Positions 63,024-64,000 of a stretch of DNA of 64,000 nucleotides are shown one piece after another. The stretch lies in assembly GCF_900106975.1 (NCBI RefSeq), contig NZ_FNNU01000001.1, forward strand, positions 866,260-930,259. Direction: 5' to 3'. The stretch's first letter is position 1. Each line of letters begins with the position of its first letter. The notes below the pieces were generated by a model. That model was given only the letters and a program-made list of their open reading frames with translations. It was not told the DNA's origin and ran no database searches. The position numbers and the translations under genes are program-made. This DNA comes from Pseudomonas kuykendallii. Lineage in GTDB: Bacteria; Pseudomonadota; Gammaproteobacteria; Pseudomonadales; Pseudomonadaceae.

Positions 63024-64000
63024 GGTCGGCATGACTTCCTGCAGCTCGCTCGCCTGCCTGAGCGCCTCCGCCAGTTCGGCGAAGCGCCGCTCGGCGGCAT
63101 CTGCCGCGCGCAGCACCGCGGCGGGATGAGGCGCCACCACTACCCAACGACCCTGATGAGCGAACGCCCGGCCGGCGAAATCGGCCAGGCGTACGCGTTG
63201 CGGGTCGTGGATTTCCAGCAGCGACGCCAGCGCGGTGCGGCCCAGGGCAACGATCACCTGCGGCTGCACCTCCTCCAGCTCCTTGCCCAGCCAGCCGCGG
63301 CAGGCTTTGATCTCGGCCGGTTTCGGCGTGGCGTGCAGGCGCGTGGCCGCGCGCCCGGCGATCCCGCCGCGCGGTTGCCACTTGAAGTGCTTCACGGCGT
63401 TGGTCAGGTAGACGTCCTCCCGGCGCAATCCGGCTTCGGCGAGGGCGCGTGCCAGCACCTCGCCGGCGGGGCCGATAAAGGGTTTGCCTGCCAGGTCTTC
63501 CTGGTCGCCGGGCTGCTCGCCGAGCAGCATGATCCGCGCCCGCGGCGGACCCTCGCCCGGCACCGCGCGGGTCGCGTCGCGCCAGATGTCGCAGTTGCGG
63601 CAGTTTTCCAGCGAACTGGGCAACGGTCGCTGCGGCTGCGCCTTCTCGCGGGCGATCAGCACCTGCCGGCCGTCCTGCTCGCCGACCGCTGCGGTCTGCG
63701 CCAGGCGTTGCTGCCCGGCACGTGCCTGGCTCATCAGTTCGGCGATCAGCGGGCCTTCCGGGAGGTGTTTCCAGAAGCGTGCCGGCATGTGCCCGCGCAT
63801 CACCTTTTCGTTCAGCCGAGCCGGGTTGAAGGTGCTGGCGTAGTAGGCCTGCCAGAGCCGTTCGCCGTCGTCGCGGATACCTTCGGCGAAGGCGCGCAGT
63901 TCGGCCGGGCAACCTTCCTGGTAGTGCAGGCGCGTGCCGTCGAAATGCGCAGCGCCGTCCGGCGTGGCGATCAGCCAGGTGCTGCGGCCCATGCGTTCGG
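63021..64000 (-). CDS. UdgX-type uracil-DNA glycosylase fused to DUF4130 (partial)
   Basis: The C-terminal part of a longer protein; the frame stays open to the window end. The visible N-terminal 100 residues end in FNPARLNEKVMRGHMPARFW, the close of the DUF4130 domain that is commonly fused to UdgX. The glycosylase part has GEQPGDQEDLAGKPFIGPAG, the UdgX form of motif A, iron-sulfur Cys residues in ENCRNCDIW and KACRGWLG, and VVAPHPAAVLR as motif B. UdgX enzymes excise uracil and link covalently to DNA through a His in a short basic loop; here that loop is longer than usual but retains a His (TRLHATPKP). Confidence 0.88.
   Translation of the reverse strand, partial: ERMGRSTWLIATPDGAAHFDGTRLHYQEGCPAELRAFAEGIRDDGERLWQAYYASTFNPARLNEKVMRGHMPARFWKHLPEGPLIAELMSQARAGQQRLAQTAAVGEQDGRQVLIAREKAQPQRPLPSSLENCRNCDIWRDATRAVPGEGPPRARIMLLGEQPGDQEDLAGKPFIGPAGEVLARALAEAGLRREDVYLTNAVKHFKWQPRGGIAGRAATRLHATPKPAEIKACRGWLGKELEEVQPQVIVALGRTALASLLEIHDPQRVRLADFAGRAFAHQGRWVVVAPHPAAVLRAADAAERRFAELAEALRQASELQEVMPT

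Overview
This window looks like chromosome of a high-GC Pseudomonas, close to the P. aeruginosa / P. nitroreducens side of the genus. Supporting points are the complete spuA-spuB-spuC-spuD-spuE-spuF-spuG-spuH polyamine locus with spuI, agmatine deiminase and a TetR regulator next to it, the pilT-pilU pair beside yggS-proC-yggT-yggU-metX-metW-rdgB-hemW, an OprD-type porin, and Pseudomonas-style sulfur-starvation gene sets. Codon use is strongly GC-rich throughout, except for short AT-rich control regions.

Layout. (1) 1-6.9 kb: a YdbH-like envelope protein with the first codons of a YnbE-like lipoprotein gene, glyoxalase II (gloB), a GMC flavoprotein dehydrogenase with a Tat-exported small subunit, a ribbon-helix-helix protein and glyoxalase I (gloA). 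(2) 7-31.4 kb: a sulfur-scavenging island. An eight-gene leftward operon encodes two LLM flavin monooxygenases, an SfnB/DszC-like flavoprotein, three solute-binding proteins, a permease and an ATPase. Next come a LysR regulator, 3-mercaptopropionate dioxygenase and a four-domain rhodanese, then a leftward pair (binding protein plus a second SfnB-like flavoprotein) divergent from an OprD porin, a binding protein, a frameshifted permease and an ATPase. The canonical lsfA-ssuE-ssuA-ssuD-ssuC-ssuB-ssuF cluster closes the island. In total there are six SsuA/TauA-type binding proteins for three permease/ATPase sets. (3) 31.5-37 kb: a membrane PAS-GGDEF-EAL protein, the phospholipid acyl desaturase DesA, a PAS-GGDEF diguanylate cyclase, and a di-heme cytochrome c peroxidase with a good ANR/FNR box. 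(4) 37-51.4 kb: agmatine and polyamine uptake and catabolism (aguA, aguR-like, a PA0295-like binding protein, spuI, spuABCDEFGH). (5) 51.4-63 kb: housekeeping operon read leftward (yggS, proC, yggT, yggU, a dynamin-like GTPase, metX, metW, DUF4426, rdgB, hemW, DUF3392) and rightward pilT-pilU. (6) 63-64 kb: a UdgX-type uracil-DNA glycosylase fused to DUF4130, cut by the window end.

How the genes work together. The island should take up sulfonates and related organosulfur compounds, cleave them with reduced flavin (from SsuE) and oxygen, and handle thiols and sulfane sulfur through the dioxygenase and rhodanese. LsfA would protect against peroxide. The polyamine block imports putrescine and spermidine (SpuD/E with SpuFGH), glutamylates them (SpuI/SpuB), hydrolyses glutamyl intermediates (SpuA) and transaminates putrescine (SpuC); AguA feeds it from agmatine, but aguB is absent from this locus.

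The observations I would follow up first are a palindrome sitting exactly between -35 and -10 of aguA and repeated beside the aguR-like gene, the one-base frameshift in a sulfonate permease, a 93-bp-period array of palindromes, a conserved leader hairpin before two binding-protein genes, a lengthened catalytic loop in UdgX, and a translationally coupled 43-codon ORF. I did not find a clearly new defence or mobile system. No tRNA, rRNA, IS element or CRISPR array was seen.
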